64,000 bases of DNA, from positions 8,055,731 to 8,119,730 of the forward strand of contig NW_024881283.1 of NCBI RefSeq assembly GCF_018691265.1, in the 5' to 3' direction. The stretch comes from Tyto alba. Taxonomy: Eukaryota; Chordata; Aves; Strigiformes; Tytonidae. The notes under the pieces are model-generated. The model was given only the letters and a program-made list of their open reading frames with translations. It made no database searches and had not been told where the DNA came from. Position 1 is the first letter of the stretch. Each line of letters opens with the position of its first letter. Below, one piece after another: positions 22,026 through 33,073 of this stretch. Made by a program: the position numbers and the translations under genes.

Positions 22026-23900
22026 TTCCTTCCCGAATGGCTTAGTGGGGGGCAGCTGGTTGCTGCAACTATGGGGAGAGCAAGAGGACAACACTGCACT
22101 CCTGTGCATCAGTTACGGGTTTCATCTGAGCTTGTGACACTCCAAGGGATGGAGAAGACCTTGGGGACAGCACAGTGTGGCTCAGCCTGAGGAACCTTGA
22201 AGATGGGTAAAAGTATGACCCTTTAGCCATGCAGATAGCTCTGGGGAAGGGGGATGTTATCTCCTGGGTGTGGGTAGGACCAGACATCCCTGGTCTGTGC
22301 TGGAAATAGATTTCATTTATCGACCAGAAGCTTGACCCTGGCTGTGCCCTTCATTCAGGCCTGGGCAGAGCCAGAGGACCTGGTGGCTTTGTCCTGGGCC
22401 CCCATCCTAGCACCACTGGCAACTGGGACTGGTTATTACTATATCTTTGTCCTTCTTCTCAGCCTCCTCTTCTCCGCCCCCATCTTTTCCGCACATATTT
22501 TCCTCTGGCCTTTCTTCTCCATCAGCAGCCTGCAGAGACAGTGGCTGTTGCTAAGGAGCTCTCACCAACTTTAACTACTTCTCTGTAGTCAATCAGGCAG
22601 TGCTGGCTCCCGGCTGCGAGCCTGGCCATGCCGCGCTGCTCACCCCATCCCGCCTGGCTCCAGCGTGTGGGGACGTGTGTGACTTGGCTTCCACCCTGCA
22701 GATCACCAGCATCTCGTCTATCCTGCAGCAGCCAGCACCTGAGCACAGACATGGGAGGATGCCAAAACCACAGCAGCGTGTGTATTTTTAGGAGTGCCGC
22801 TGAGGGAGAACTCTGCACCTTGGGTTTGGCGGTCGTGCTCGCCTGGGCTGGCCGGAGCGTGCGTGTGGGGTTGCAGCACAGCAGTGCCTGGGGAAGGAGG
22901 GACAGGGCAGGTTGTCACCACTGTGTGGGAGCCTGGGGATGTGCCAGGGCTGCTGTCTGAAAGGGCAGCAACTTAAGCTCGAGAGGCGACTCAGAATAGC
23001 CTCTGTGATCCTGGGGCCTGCAAAGCTCCTGCTTTCCTTGGGGCCACCCAAGCTCACGTATTTCCCAGGAGAGATCTGCAAAGTCCCTGGGGAAAGGGAG
23101 TCTTTGATGAGGCTGAAATGATGATAAACTCCTAGAAGGGCATCCCAAAAGGTTTGGGATCCAGGCAGCTGGGTGAGCCCTGGAGCCAGCCCTGTTGACC
23201 GGCGCCCAGCTTCCCCTGGCTCTGCTCTCCTGGTTGAACCTCAGTGTGAGTGAGGTTGGGTTTGATCAGTCTCATGGGCAGCGACACGGGTGTCCCTGAG
23301 GCTGTGGTCTGTGAGGTCTGTAGGAAGAGTTGGTGTTTAGCTGCTGGCACAAAGCTTTGGGCAAAATCCTTCTGCTGGCCCCGGTGCTGGGGCTCTGTGA
23401 CCTCCCAGATGCTGCTCTGTACCAGGTGAGACAAGGTGGGCTCCTCCATCGCTTGGCTCTTCCTGGCTGACCAGTTTTGGTCCCTGGCATACACTCCTTG
23501 CACCCCGAGGGCCTGGGGTGGGGTGTCTGCTGGTTATGGTGCAGTTTTCAGCCTGAGCTGAAAGCTAGGCTCTTTGCACAGTTCTGTGGTTGAACTCAAT
23601 CCCACCAGCACCCAGGGAAGAACGTTTAGTGAAGAGCCTTAATTAATATCCACGCTCATTTCATTAACTAGCACCCAGGGCAGGTTACCCTGGCAGGGAG
23701 CAGAGCGTGAGTGTGCCTGTGACCCATCTCCTTTGGTCGTCCCCTCAAATTCCCCTCCGGTTCCTGGTGCCCACCCCTGTGCCCTCCCAGCTGCCCGGTC
23801 CCCTGGCACCGGTGTCACTCGGTGCTTTGCAAGGATGAGCAAACCCCAACGACCCCCGGGGCTCTCGGTCCACGAGCGAGCCGGTGTCACCCGTGGGTGC
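22026..23900. other. Intergenic region HPCAL4 to NT5C1A
   Basis: About 1.9 kb with no supported gene. Composition is moderate in GC until it enters the NT5C1A CpG-rich promoter from about 23.75 kb. Confidence 0.6.
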
Positions 23901-23949
23901 CCTGTCCCCTCCTGCTCCCGTGTCCTCCCGAACTTCTCTGCTGATGGCA

Positions 23950-24263
23950 CCTTTCTCCCCCAGCCCCTTCCCTTCGCTCCCCGGGGTTTGCTGCCCCCGG
24001 GGCTGACTCTGCCCTGGAGCGGCTGCGGGGCGCTCCCGCCTCCATCCCCCCCCGGTATTTTGGGGAGGTGGCGGGCTGCGGCGACGGAGAGGAAAAGGCG
24101 GCGGGGCGGGCTCGGTCCCGAAGAGGTTAAACCGTGTCCCGGTGGGCTGAAACCCCGGAGCTTCATGGGATGCCTTATAAAGCGCGCTCCGCCGGCCCGG
24201 CAGCGGCTCCGGGAGCTCCCGGTACGTACGGAGCAGCCGCCGGTGCCCCGGAGCCGCCGCGCT
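23950..24263 (+). promoter_or_regulatory. NT5C1A: NT5C1A promoter with TATA box and 5'UTR
   Basis: TATAAAG at 24176-24182 lies in the 10-mer CCTTATAAAG, which is also one base from a CArg box (SRF site). Transcription would start about 25-30 bases downstream, giving a 5'UTR of about 60 bases before ATG at 24264. The flanks are CpG-rich. NT5C1A is known to be enriched in skeletal muscle and heart, which fits a TATA-driven promoter. Confidence 0.7.
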
Positions 24264-27200
24264 ATGGAGCCTCCCGGTACGGCCGGGGCGCCGGGCGCGG
24301 CGGGGCGGCCCTGGGAAGAAGCCAAGGCTTTCTACGACAACCTCGCCCCCAAGAAGAAACCCAAATCGGTGAGAGCCCCCGAGGTACCCGGCCGGGCGGT
24401 GCTTCCCCACCCCGGGGGGAACCGGCCCCTCTGGGCGACCCGTCTCCTCTGGGTGCCTGCCCCCCGCATGCCCCATCTCCTCCGGGTCTCTCCGGGTACC
24501 CCATCTCCTCCGGGTGCTCTGGGGTCCCCCTGGGTGTCTCCGGTTCTTCTTTGCCCCCTCCCGTCTCCAGATCCTTGGGGAAGCCCTGGGTCTCTCCAGG
24601 TGCCCCAACTCCATGGCATCCCTTGGTGGCCTGGGGTCTCTGTGGGTTCCTGCAGGTCCCTGGGGTGTTCCCGGGTCCCCCCCCCCCCGCCGGGCTGAGA
24701 TGTCCTTGCAAAGCGGCTCTGTGCCCCATGAGCTGCCTGTCCCCTGCGCCAAGGCGGGAGGCCCTGCCAGCGACAGGAGGGGTGGCCGTGGCGGAACAGG
24801 GGGACAGCCCGGGGGCCCGATCCCTGCCCCGGGGCAGCGGGGTGTCGCAGGGGGGACAGCCGCCCCTGCCAGGCTCGCCTGCTCTGGGAGATTAGAAGGA
24901 AAGTCTGTGTTATCTAAACCAGGGCTGAGCCCGCTGGGTTTAAACATGGGAGCGCTCCTGGAAGCGCTGCTGGATCTCAGAATAGCTGCGGCAGCCTGCG
25001 AGCCCACCCAGCTGTCGCCATCCTCGGGGCTGTGGGTCCCCCCCAAAGTGTGGGGCTCCGGCAGAGGTGCTGCCCACGGCGAGGTCGGGAGCCCGGTGGC
25101 AGCCAGCACCTTTCAGGGCAAAGCTCTGCGTGTGACCTCTCCGGCAAGGGGAGATGGCCAAGTCCTGCTCCGTGGACCCCAGCTTGGAGCAGCCCCCGTG
25201 GTTTCCCCACTGGGGACCCGGCTGCAGCCCCTGGTCCTGCACCCGCTGCCAACTGGCAGCGCTGCTGCCTTTGCCCTTCCCGGAGGAGAGGGACAGCCTG
25301 GCTTGGTGGTGGGATGTGGCTGGTTGTCTTTCATGCCATGCTTTCAGCCTCCTGCGGATGTCAGCCCAAGCTCCTCCTCTTCCTCTCCTTGCAGCGAGCT
25401 GGGTGACCAGCACGCCAATCTCTGCTGTACAGCTGGGGAAACTGAGGCACGGGGCAGTGATGGGATTTGCTTGCACAGCAAACCAGCAGCAGAGCTGAGA
25501 TCCAGCCTCTCAGGCCCTGAAGTTAGGCTGTGCCATCCACCCGCATGGGACCGGGGACGATGCCTGCGGTGCCTGCCCGGCCCCGTGCCCCTCGGCTGGG
25601 GCAGGCTGGGGGCCCCGTGCCCGTGGCCAGGCAGCTCGGCTGCCCTCGCACACAGCTGGGCTGCCCTGCCCTGCCAGGCAACTGTCACACCTTGTGATGG
25701 ATGGCTGCAGCGCGCTTTTCTGCATTATAAATCATGTGTTTGGAAAACTCAAAAATATCTCAGCCGTCGCCCTGAACTTTAATCTGATTCCGAGCAGGGG
25801 GCTCGCAGACGCCCAAGGCTCCCTCATGCACGAGGGCGATGGAGTTCGCTGTTGTCCGTCCGCGCCCTTGTGGGTGCAGGGTCTGTCTGTCCTCTCGGCC
25901 AAATGTCTCTGCCAGCCAGAGCAGGTACCGGTCGGGGAGCAGGCGCAAGCTGTGGGGGCTGCCCCTTCCTCTAAACGGGGCTGTCAGATGGCAGGAGGCG
26001 GGGTGATTTTGGGGAGCATTTTTGGGGAGACCATTCCTGGCTGGGTGGTGGGTTAACAGGGTGCCCTTGCAGGCCAGGGGCTCCCCACTTTGCAGGGGTC
26101 TCCGCTCTTCCCACGCTCCAGCTCCCATGGTTGCTCTGGCCTCGCTCCTGCCAGCTGGGGAGGTCAGCGATGAGATTTGTCACTCTTCAGCAATGCGGAA
26201 AATGTCCCCCAGCCTCTCCAGTGACGCCGCGCTGGGTCGGTGGGAGCTGGCCTTCTGCTAGCTCCACTCTTCTGGGCACCCTGCTCGTCCCCTGCTCTGC
26301 CACTCCCTGCACACATGGGGACCCATCCAGCTCACCAACGTGCCTCAATTTTTGGGATGCTTTAGCTGGGGTGGGGACCATGCCTGACCCTGGAGCAAGC
26401 CCTTCCTCTTCCCTTTCCGTGACTAAATCTCACACCAAAATTTACTTCCAAATTTTGAATTTGGCCACAAGAATTTGGTCTTCTGCAGCATCCAGGGAAG
26501 TGCCCGGAGTTGCCAGAGTTCCCCCAGTTTTTTAGGATGGAGGTGGGTTCATCAGATTCAGCCCCAGGCAGTGCAAAAGGATCAAGGGGTGCAGAATGGG
26601 GTCCCCACTGTGGCTGCTGCCTCCGAGCCAGCCCGCGATGGCCTCCAGGGGTGGCAGTGAAGCCGCTCGTGTTGGGTGCCACCGTGGTTCTGGTAGGGGG
26701 GAGGCCATGGCCCCACTGCACATCCCAGGATCCTGTGGGATTTCCAGATATCTGCCTCTAATCCTTGGGGGGCTGCTTAAGATTTACATCCGATTAGGAG
26801 GGTGATTTAAAGGCCTGCCAGCTGTTGAGTCACCAGACAAAAATGTGCCATTTCCAGTTACTACTGGAATATGTCTTTACCCCAAAACTGAGGTGTTTGG
26901 CTCTGGGATGGGTTTTGTACTTCATGGAGTCAGACCCTGCTGGAGAGATCACTTATGCTTCTGAGATGGGGTTTGGACCTCGTGGACCGCCTTATGCTGT
27001 GCCAAGGGCTGATAATGTTCTTCTTCGGAGGGCTGGGCTGTCAGGATGTGGCCCTGGTTGTCCCCCCTGCCTGGCTGAGCCTGGGGATGGACCCAGGGTT
27101 GGGGTGAGACCTTCCCCCGTGCTGCCCTGCTCACGTTTCTGTCAAACATGTCATTAATCTCTTGCTTGATGTTCAGGATGGGGCTGGATCTGACCTTTCT

Positions 27201-30200
27201 GTGGGAAAGGAGGAAGAGAGAGGAGTTCAAATTCAGCTGGGTTCAGCTGAGCAGAGCCCCACAGCTGCTTCCTGGGCTTGTGTTGGATGATGAGTTTTAA
27301 TTGACCTTGGCTGACCTTGGCTGCTGCTCTGAGGGTAAAATAGGGTTTGTCATTCAGAGTGCCCAAGCCCACTGGGGCTGGGACAGCTGGAGCAGGAGGC
27401 TGTGTTGGGATGGGGTGCTGTGCAGGCTCCACAACAGCTTGTGGGACTAAATGCATCCTGACAAGGCCTGCAAATGGGACCCCTCCCACGCACACGCTTC
27501 CTGTTAAAAATGAAGGGTGTTTTTCCCCAAAATTGCGATGTTTCAAGTCAAAATGGAGCTTCTTGGGTTGTTCACAGCGCTCTGATGGAGGCTTTGAGGT
27601 GCTGTGGGTCCTTTAGTGCCGTGACTTTTTAAAGCCTGTTTTTGAATGTGGTAATGATCATCTGCAATACTAGTAGGGATGGAGAAGCATCCAAACAACC
27701 TTGAGGAGGGAACGCTCCCAAATGAAACCACCGCTTCAAAGAAATGTCAAAATGCAGCTCCCTCACAGAACAGAATTGCCTTTATTTTTTTAAATGTCAG
27801 CATTTCTCAGATAACAGCAGGGCTGTTCCAGCCCAGCTGGAGCTGGGAGCTGCGTTAGCGCCCAGGTGAGAGCAGAAAGTGCTCCAAAGGTGCAAATCTT
27901 CCTTGGCAGGAGCAAACAGGGTCCGGCAGGTCCTATTCCTGGAGGCTAGGCTTCCTGCCTGCAGGCAGCTGGGGCTCCAGCAGCCCACGCTGGGGCAGAG
28001 TTAGGCCCCAAGTTTACAGTTATTTTTATTGCTGTGTTTATTACCTCTTAAATTAACCTCCTGGAGGCTGGTGCCTTTAAATGGCAGGGAAGGAACCTTG
28101 AGCAGCCTGTTGCCGTTGCGCAAGGTGCCAGTGCTCTTGGCACCCGCCCGGTGCAAAGGTGTGTTCCACGGGGAGATAGAAATGCAAATTCGGGCCGGAC
28201 ACCTGCCCAGGCTTGGCTTATGTCCCCACACACGCATGTCACCCCCTTGAACACGCCTCTGTGCTGTGTGTGCTGCTGACCTACTTTCTCTGCCGGGGAT
28301 CCTCCTGCACGGCTGGCTGTGGAGGATGCTCTGCCCTGTGGTCTGTCGGGGACCAGGACCAGGGAGCAAACCCCCGGCAGCTTTCTTACATACCCAGATA
28401 AATAACCCAGCTCTGCAGGGACTGGGGGGCAGCACGGAGCAGCAAGGCTCCTTGCTGAAGGCTAATGGCCAGATGTCCCAAGACCTTTAATAGTTATTAA
28501 TATTTTCAGCTAATAAATGGCCCATGACACCAGAGTTATTAATTAATGAGTTGGAGTGCCAAGACTTGGCCCATGACAAGTTAATAGCTAACACCCACTG
28601 GGTAGCTAAATGTAAGATGGGGACCTGGCTGTGGTTCACGTGTGGGAGTGATGCTGGTGTCGCTGATCAGCCTTTTGCGTGGACTTGGGTGATCCTGTGT
28701 GTCCTGGGGGTTGTTCACCTGCTTTCTCAAGAGCCACTCCCAAAGGGGACCTTATTTCTCTGCAAATGCGGCGGAAAAGGGTTCCCTCTGGCCACAGTGA
28801 TGTTCTCAGCCTGTGCTAATCTGTGTTGAGTCCTAATTGCCCACTGCTTAATCTGTTTGCTGGGGATTTTGGGTACTGCTGCAGCCTTGGAGGGGTGGCT
28901 GGGACCCACCGTGTTGCAGGGCTGGCCTTGGGCACTGCTTACAGGGGGGGTGCGGTGCTGGGAATGGGAGGGGGGCTGCCATTGACTCATTCCTGGGTGC
29001 GTCTCCATGCTGGGCAGGATCAGCGGGGCCGGGATGGGGGCAGAGCGAGCCCCAGGGCAGGCCCAGCCCTGCGGGGAGCCAAGATCCCCGATGAGGATGG
29101 GGTTCCTTGTCCTCGCCAGGCTGCTGTTTCTGTAAAGCTCAGCCTTAGGCAGGGTGGGAGCTTGAACTTTGGAGCACCTGGGTGTGCAGAGGAGCTGGCA
29201 AAGGCGCCCGCCTGCCCCTGGGCAAACAGCGTTGCCGGAGGATTACTCACGGAGCAACATGCTACCCAAGGATCCTGGAAATCACAGAGGAGCTGAGGTG
29301 TTTCTGAAGTGCTGACTGGATTTCACAGGCTCCCTGCGGAAACGCATCCCTGAGCACAGCCAGGGGGTGTGTGGGCTGGGACTGCTCCCAGTTCCCGGGG
29401 AGCATGCCCTGTGTGAGCCCCCAGGCAGAGCCTGCTGGGGACAGGGCTGCCTACGCCACTGCCCCTCCTTGGGATTTGCTGTTCTGGGAGCGAGGATTTC
29501 TTGTTGGCCATCAGTAATGAATTTGCTTTCATGCTTGCGAGTGAGTGATGGGGATTAACACCCTTCCGCCCGCCATGAGAGAGGGCAGAGAGGTGAGGGT
29601 CAAGACGAGATTGTCTTTCCTGGTGTCCCCTCTCTCGCTGTCAAGTCCCACTAGAGAGGCCCCTTGTTGACTTCAGTGGATTTTGGATCAAGCTCTTGAA
29701 CATTAATAATAATGACTCATAAATCATTGCTTGCGCCACCTGTTTGTCATGTTTCCGCCCACAATAACTATATCAAGTGTTTTTATAAGCTGAGCTGGCA
29801 TGGGTTGTTTGTCACATCTGGACAGCATCGTGGGAGCGCGGATCCGGCAGAGCTGCAGTGTGTGGTTTTTCCTGGCTGGGGGGTTGAAAAGCCACACAAA
29901 TTCCTTCTGCATGGGGTTGAGTGGTTCCCCTGGGGTAGCACATTGGGTCTGGCTGGATCCTGGGAGCCTCTCTGCAGGGGGAGGGCTTGGGGATGGTGCG
30001 AGCTGTGGAAAAAAGCTCTCGAGTATCCTGAACGTGTGGGGACAGTGCGTCAGGGCTCGCCTGTTGAAACGTTGGAAGATCAGGGTTGCAGCTGCCCCAT
30101 CATCCTCCAAATCGCTCTGGAGGTGTCACCCACCCCATGGCCTTCCATGTTGAAAGTTAACAGATGCCTTCTGGAGCAACGGGGCTGGGTGCAGGGGCTG

Positions 30201-33073
30201 CCTCCCCATTTTCTCCCTTTCCCTGCAGCCAAAGCCTGAGAACGCCATCACCATCGCGGTGTCATCGCGAGCGCTTTTCCGCATGGAGGAGGAGCAGAAG
30301 ATTTACAACGAGCAAGGGGTGGAGGCCTACGTGAAATACCAGCTGGACCATGAGAACGAGCCCTTCCTCCCTGGGGCCGCCTTCCCCTTTGTCAAGGTGA
30401 GCATCCACCCGCCTAAGCTGAATCTGCACTGCGGTCCTGACCCAAAAGTTTTGGGGAGAGGGGAGTGCTGTGGGGTGCTTGTGTGGGGAAGGGATGGGGA
30501 ATGAGCAGTGTGGCAGAAGGGATGTAGCCACAGGGCAAACAGAGGTCAAATAAACCTTCTGGCAAGTGATGTGCTTCTTCCGGGACTGAGGAAACACGGA
30601 ATTTTCCAAATTGGCAACTGAGCCCAAGAATTGAAGAAATCATCTTTAAAGTTTCCATTTAGGGAATTCTCATATCTTTTTTATTATTATTCTTACAATT
30701 TATTTATTCTTTTAAATTGGCTGAATTTAGTCTTGCTACAGCGTTGGCCAGTTTCTCATTTTGACATGTTGAAATGAGGCACTTCAAACTTTAAAAATAT
30801 TTTCCAATTTCTGCCCCAGTTTTGTGTGCTGGCCCTCACTGAAAGCAATCTCTTGCCCATTCCCAATGAATAAACTAATCCACTTGTTGGGGAGAGACTT
30901 GTTCTGTCTGATTCCTTGAAAAACACTTGTCTGTAACTTTGAGCTAACTTATTCTCATATCCTAGTGAAAATTTGAAATTTGTTGTGTTTGAAAATAGAG
31001 TGGTTTGTTTTTTGTTTTCTGTTTGGTTTTTTTTTTTTTTTTTTTTTTTTTCCCCCAAATCAAATCTTTTTTTTATTCTCAGTTAAAGCTGCTTGCTGAT
31101 GTCAGCTTGGCTCAGGGTGTAGTTGAGGTTGGGCCAGGTCCCTGGTTTTGGTGAACAGCAGTGTTTTGCTCAGTGAGAAGGGGGTCAGGGCCATGCCTGG
31201 GGCTCCCTGACACCCACCCCCTCCTCGCCCTGGGGTGCTGCAGGCGCTGGAAGCGGTGAACATGCAGCTGCGTGAGCTCTACCCCGACAGCGAAGAGCTC
31301 TTTGACATCGTCCTCATGACCAACAACCATGCCCAGGTTGGGGTTCGCTTGATCAACAGCATCAACCACTACGGTAAGCTGAGAGCAAAGCTGTCCTTTG
31401 CGTGGTGCCAATGGCTTTTGGGCAGAGTGTTATTGCTTGGCAGCAAGAGAAGGAGATGCTTTCTCCTGTCTCTTCCTCCAAACAACACGCTGAGCCCGCT
31501 TCTCCCAAATTTCCTGTGCTTGAGTGGAAGTTGGCTGGTGGGGAGGATGCTCTGGCTGCCAGTCATGCTGTTGAACAGCAGTACCAAAATTGGCTCCCGT
31601 CCTGCCGACCCTTGGGAGGCCACAGGAGAGCAGCGTCAAGGCTTGTTTGGGGGGGCAGTCAGGCTCACCCTGGGGTCCATCTCCCCTCAGATCTGTTCAT
31701 CGAGAGGTTCTGCATGACGGGAGGGAACAGCCCCATCTGTTACCTCAAGGCCTATCACACCAACCTCTACCTCTCCTCTGACGCCGAGAAAGTGAGTGGG
31801 GCCATTGAAGAGGGTGAGTCTGGGGTCCAGCTTGTGCGTGGGGGGGGACAGCGGGGGGAGCCTGGAGCCCTCAAGGAGTTGGTACCAGGAGTGATAATTC
31901 CAATGTCCCTGTGTCGATGTGCAACTAGGGTCTGCCTTGTCCCACATCCCCTCCTTGTTGCTCCAAAGAGCCTCTAATTTCCATTGAAATAAGGCTTTCC
32001 TTGAGCTCCACAGCTCTTCCAAGGCAAGGGCACTGTTTTTCCCCGTTAATTCTTGTATGCAAAGGGAGGTTTGTCATCTGGGGATTTGTTTTTGCTGTAA
32101 AAGGTCTTGGGGCCAAGCTGCAGGCACTACTGGATGCGTGCACTTCCTTGCAGTGTTTACTTCCAGCCCATCGTGTTTTGCTTTGCTCCTCAACAGATAA
32201 GTGATGAGGCCAGGTCCTTGGGTAACTGCCGTCTCTTGCCTCACACTTTACCTCCACAGGGATCGCCGCAGCCACCATCTTCAGCCCCAGCAAAGACCTG
32301 GAGGTGTCGGAGAACCAGCTGCGGGTGGCGTTTGATGGTGACGCCGTGCTCTTCTCTGATGAGTCGGAGCAGATCGTGAAAGCTCACGGCTTGGACATGT
32401 TCTTTGAGCATGAAAAGGCTCACGAGAACAAGCCTCTGGCGCAGGTAGTGCTGGGGTGCAGCCAGGAAAAGCTTCTGGGAGCGAGACAGCCCGCAGGGAT
32501 TCTAAGAACAAGCCAGGGGTCGGTGTGGAGTGGGTGGGGTGGGGTGGGTCAGCAGCCCACGGGAGGGCTGTGGCTGGCCCCTTGCTGTTGTTTCTGGGGG
32601 CTGACAGGGAGAAGGCGTTAGCCAGTACGTCTGGCTATGCTGGGTCTGTGTGCCTGGAGGGAAGGGGCAGCACGGAGGGTCTGCAAAGTTTCTTCTTGCT
32701 TTGGCAGGGACCCTTGAAGGGCTTCCTGGAGGCCCTGGGGAAGCTGCAGAAGAAGTTCTATTCCAAGGGGCTGAGGATGGAGTGTCCCATTCGCACCTAC
32801 CTGGTCACTGCCAGGAGCGCGGCCAGCTCGGGAGCCCGGGCTTTAAAGACTCTGCGCAGCTGGGGCCTCGAGACGGATGAGGCTTTGTTCCTGGCTGGGG
32901 CTCCCAAGGGGCCGCTGCTGAAGAAGATCCGTCCTCACATCTTCTTTGATGACCAGATGTTCCACGTGGAGGGAGCCAAGGAGTTGGGCACTGTCGCTGC
33001 CCACGTCCCCTACGGCGTCGCCCAGAAGCACAAGCGGCCGGCGCAGGAGAAGCAAACCCCGAACAGCAAGTAG
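24264..33073 (+). CDS. NT5C1A: Cytosolic 5'-nucleotidase IA (AMP-preferring)
   Basis: The enzyme hydrolyses AMP (and some dNMPs) to adenosine in the cytosol, notably in heart and skeletal muscle. Six coding exons (24264-24368, 30229-30396, 31244-31373, 31691-31813, 32260-32444, 32708-33073) join in frame to 358 residues. The human protein is about ten longer, and the shortage is at the N-terminus. The start exon gives [33 protein letters not shown]-fold motifs are intact: FDGDAVLF with the nucleophile and acid/base pair Asp201/Asp203, YLVTARS with Thr271, and [10 protein letters not shown] with Asp318/Asp319. The segment [21 protein letters not shown] is characteristic of the cN-I family. NT5C1B is the main alternative, but the short N-terminus and the HPCAL4/HEYL neighbours favour NT5C1A. 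Confidence 0.95.
24425..24560 (+). repeat. Degenerate minisatellite in NT5C1A intron 1
   Basis: Three to four diverged copies of a unit around CCCCATCTCCTCCGGGT with CTCCGGGT extensions, directly after the first exon. Confidence 0.55.
25405..25520 (-). repeat. MIR-like SINE relic
   Basis: Read on the minus strand this resembles the MIR core. On the plus strand there is GGGGAAACTGAGGCACGG (25435-25452), then TTGC..ACAGC..AGCAGAGCTGAGATCCAGCCTC. That follows the reverse MIR consensus order: gaaactgaggcac, then cacacagctagtaagtggcagagc, then gattcgaaccc. It is the best preserved of seven copies in the window. Confidence 0.5.
30397..31243 (+). other. NT5C1A: NT5C1A intron 2
   Basis: An 847-base intron, AT-rich in its 3' half, with a T run of about 23 bases around 31028-31050. 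No gene is seen. Confidence 0.75.
31374..31690 (+). other. NT5C1A: NT5C1A intron 3
   Basis: A 317-base GT-AG intron with nothing recognisable inside. Confidence 0.8.
31814..32259 (+). other. NT5C1A: NT5C1A intron 4
   Basis: A 446-base GT-AG intron with nothing recognisable inside. Confidence 0.8.

Larger units (their letters stand above)
24369..30228 (+). other. NT5C1A: NT5C1A intron 1
   Basis: A 5.9-kb intron with no supported internal gene. It contains a degenerate minisatellite at 24.42-24.60 kb, an MIR-like SINE relic near 25.4-25.5 kb, and AT-rich patches at 26.7-26.8, 28.48-28.60 and 29.69-29.79 kb that look like possible regulatory elements. Long open frames at 24.5-25.8 kb are GC-driven. 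Confidence 0.6.

Noticed and set aside
23745..25782. Long open frames (454 residues minus, 422 residues plus) across NT5C1A exon 1 and intron 1
   Set aside because: They run over the real exon, its splice donor, a minisatellite and a SINE relic, with no protein similarity.
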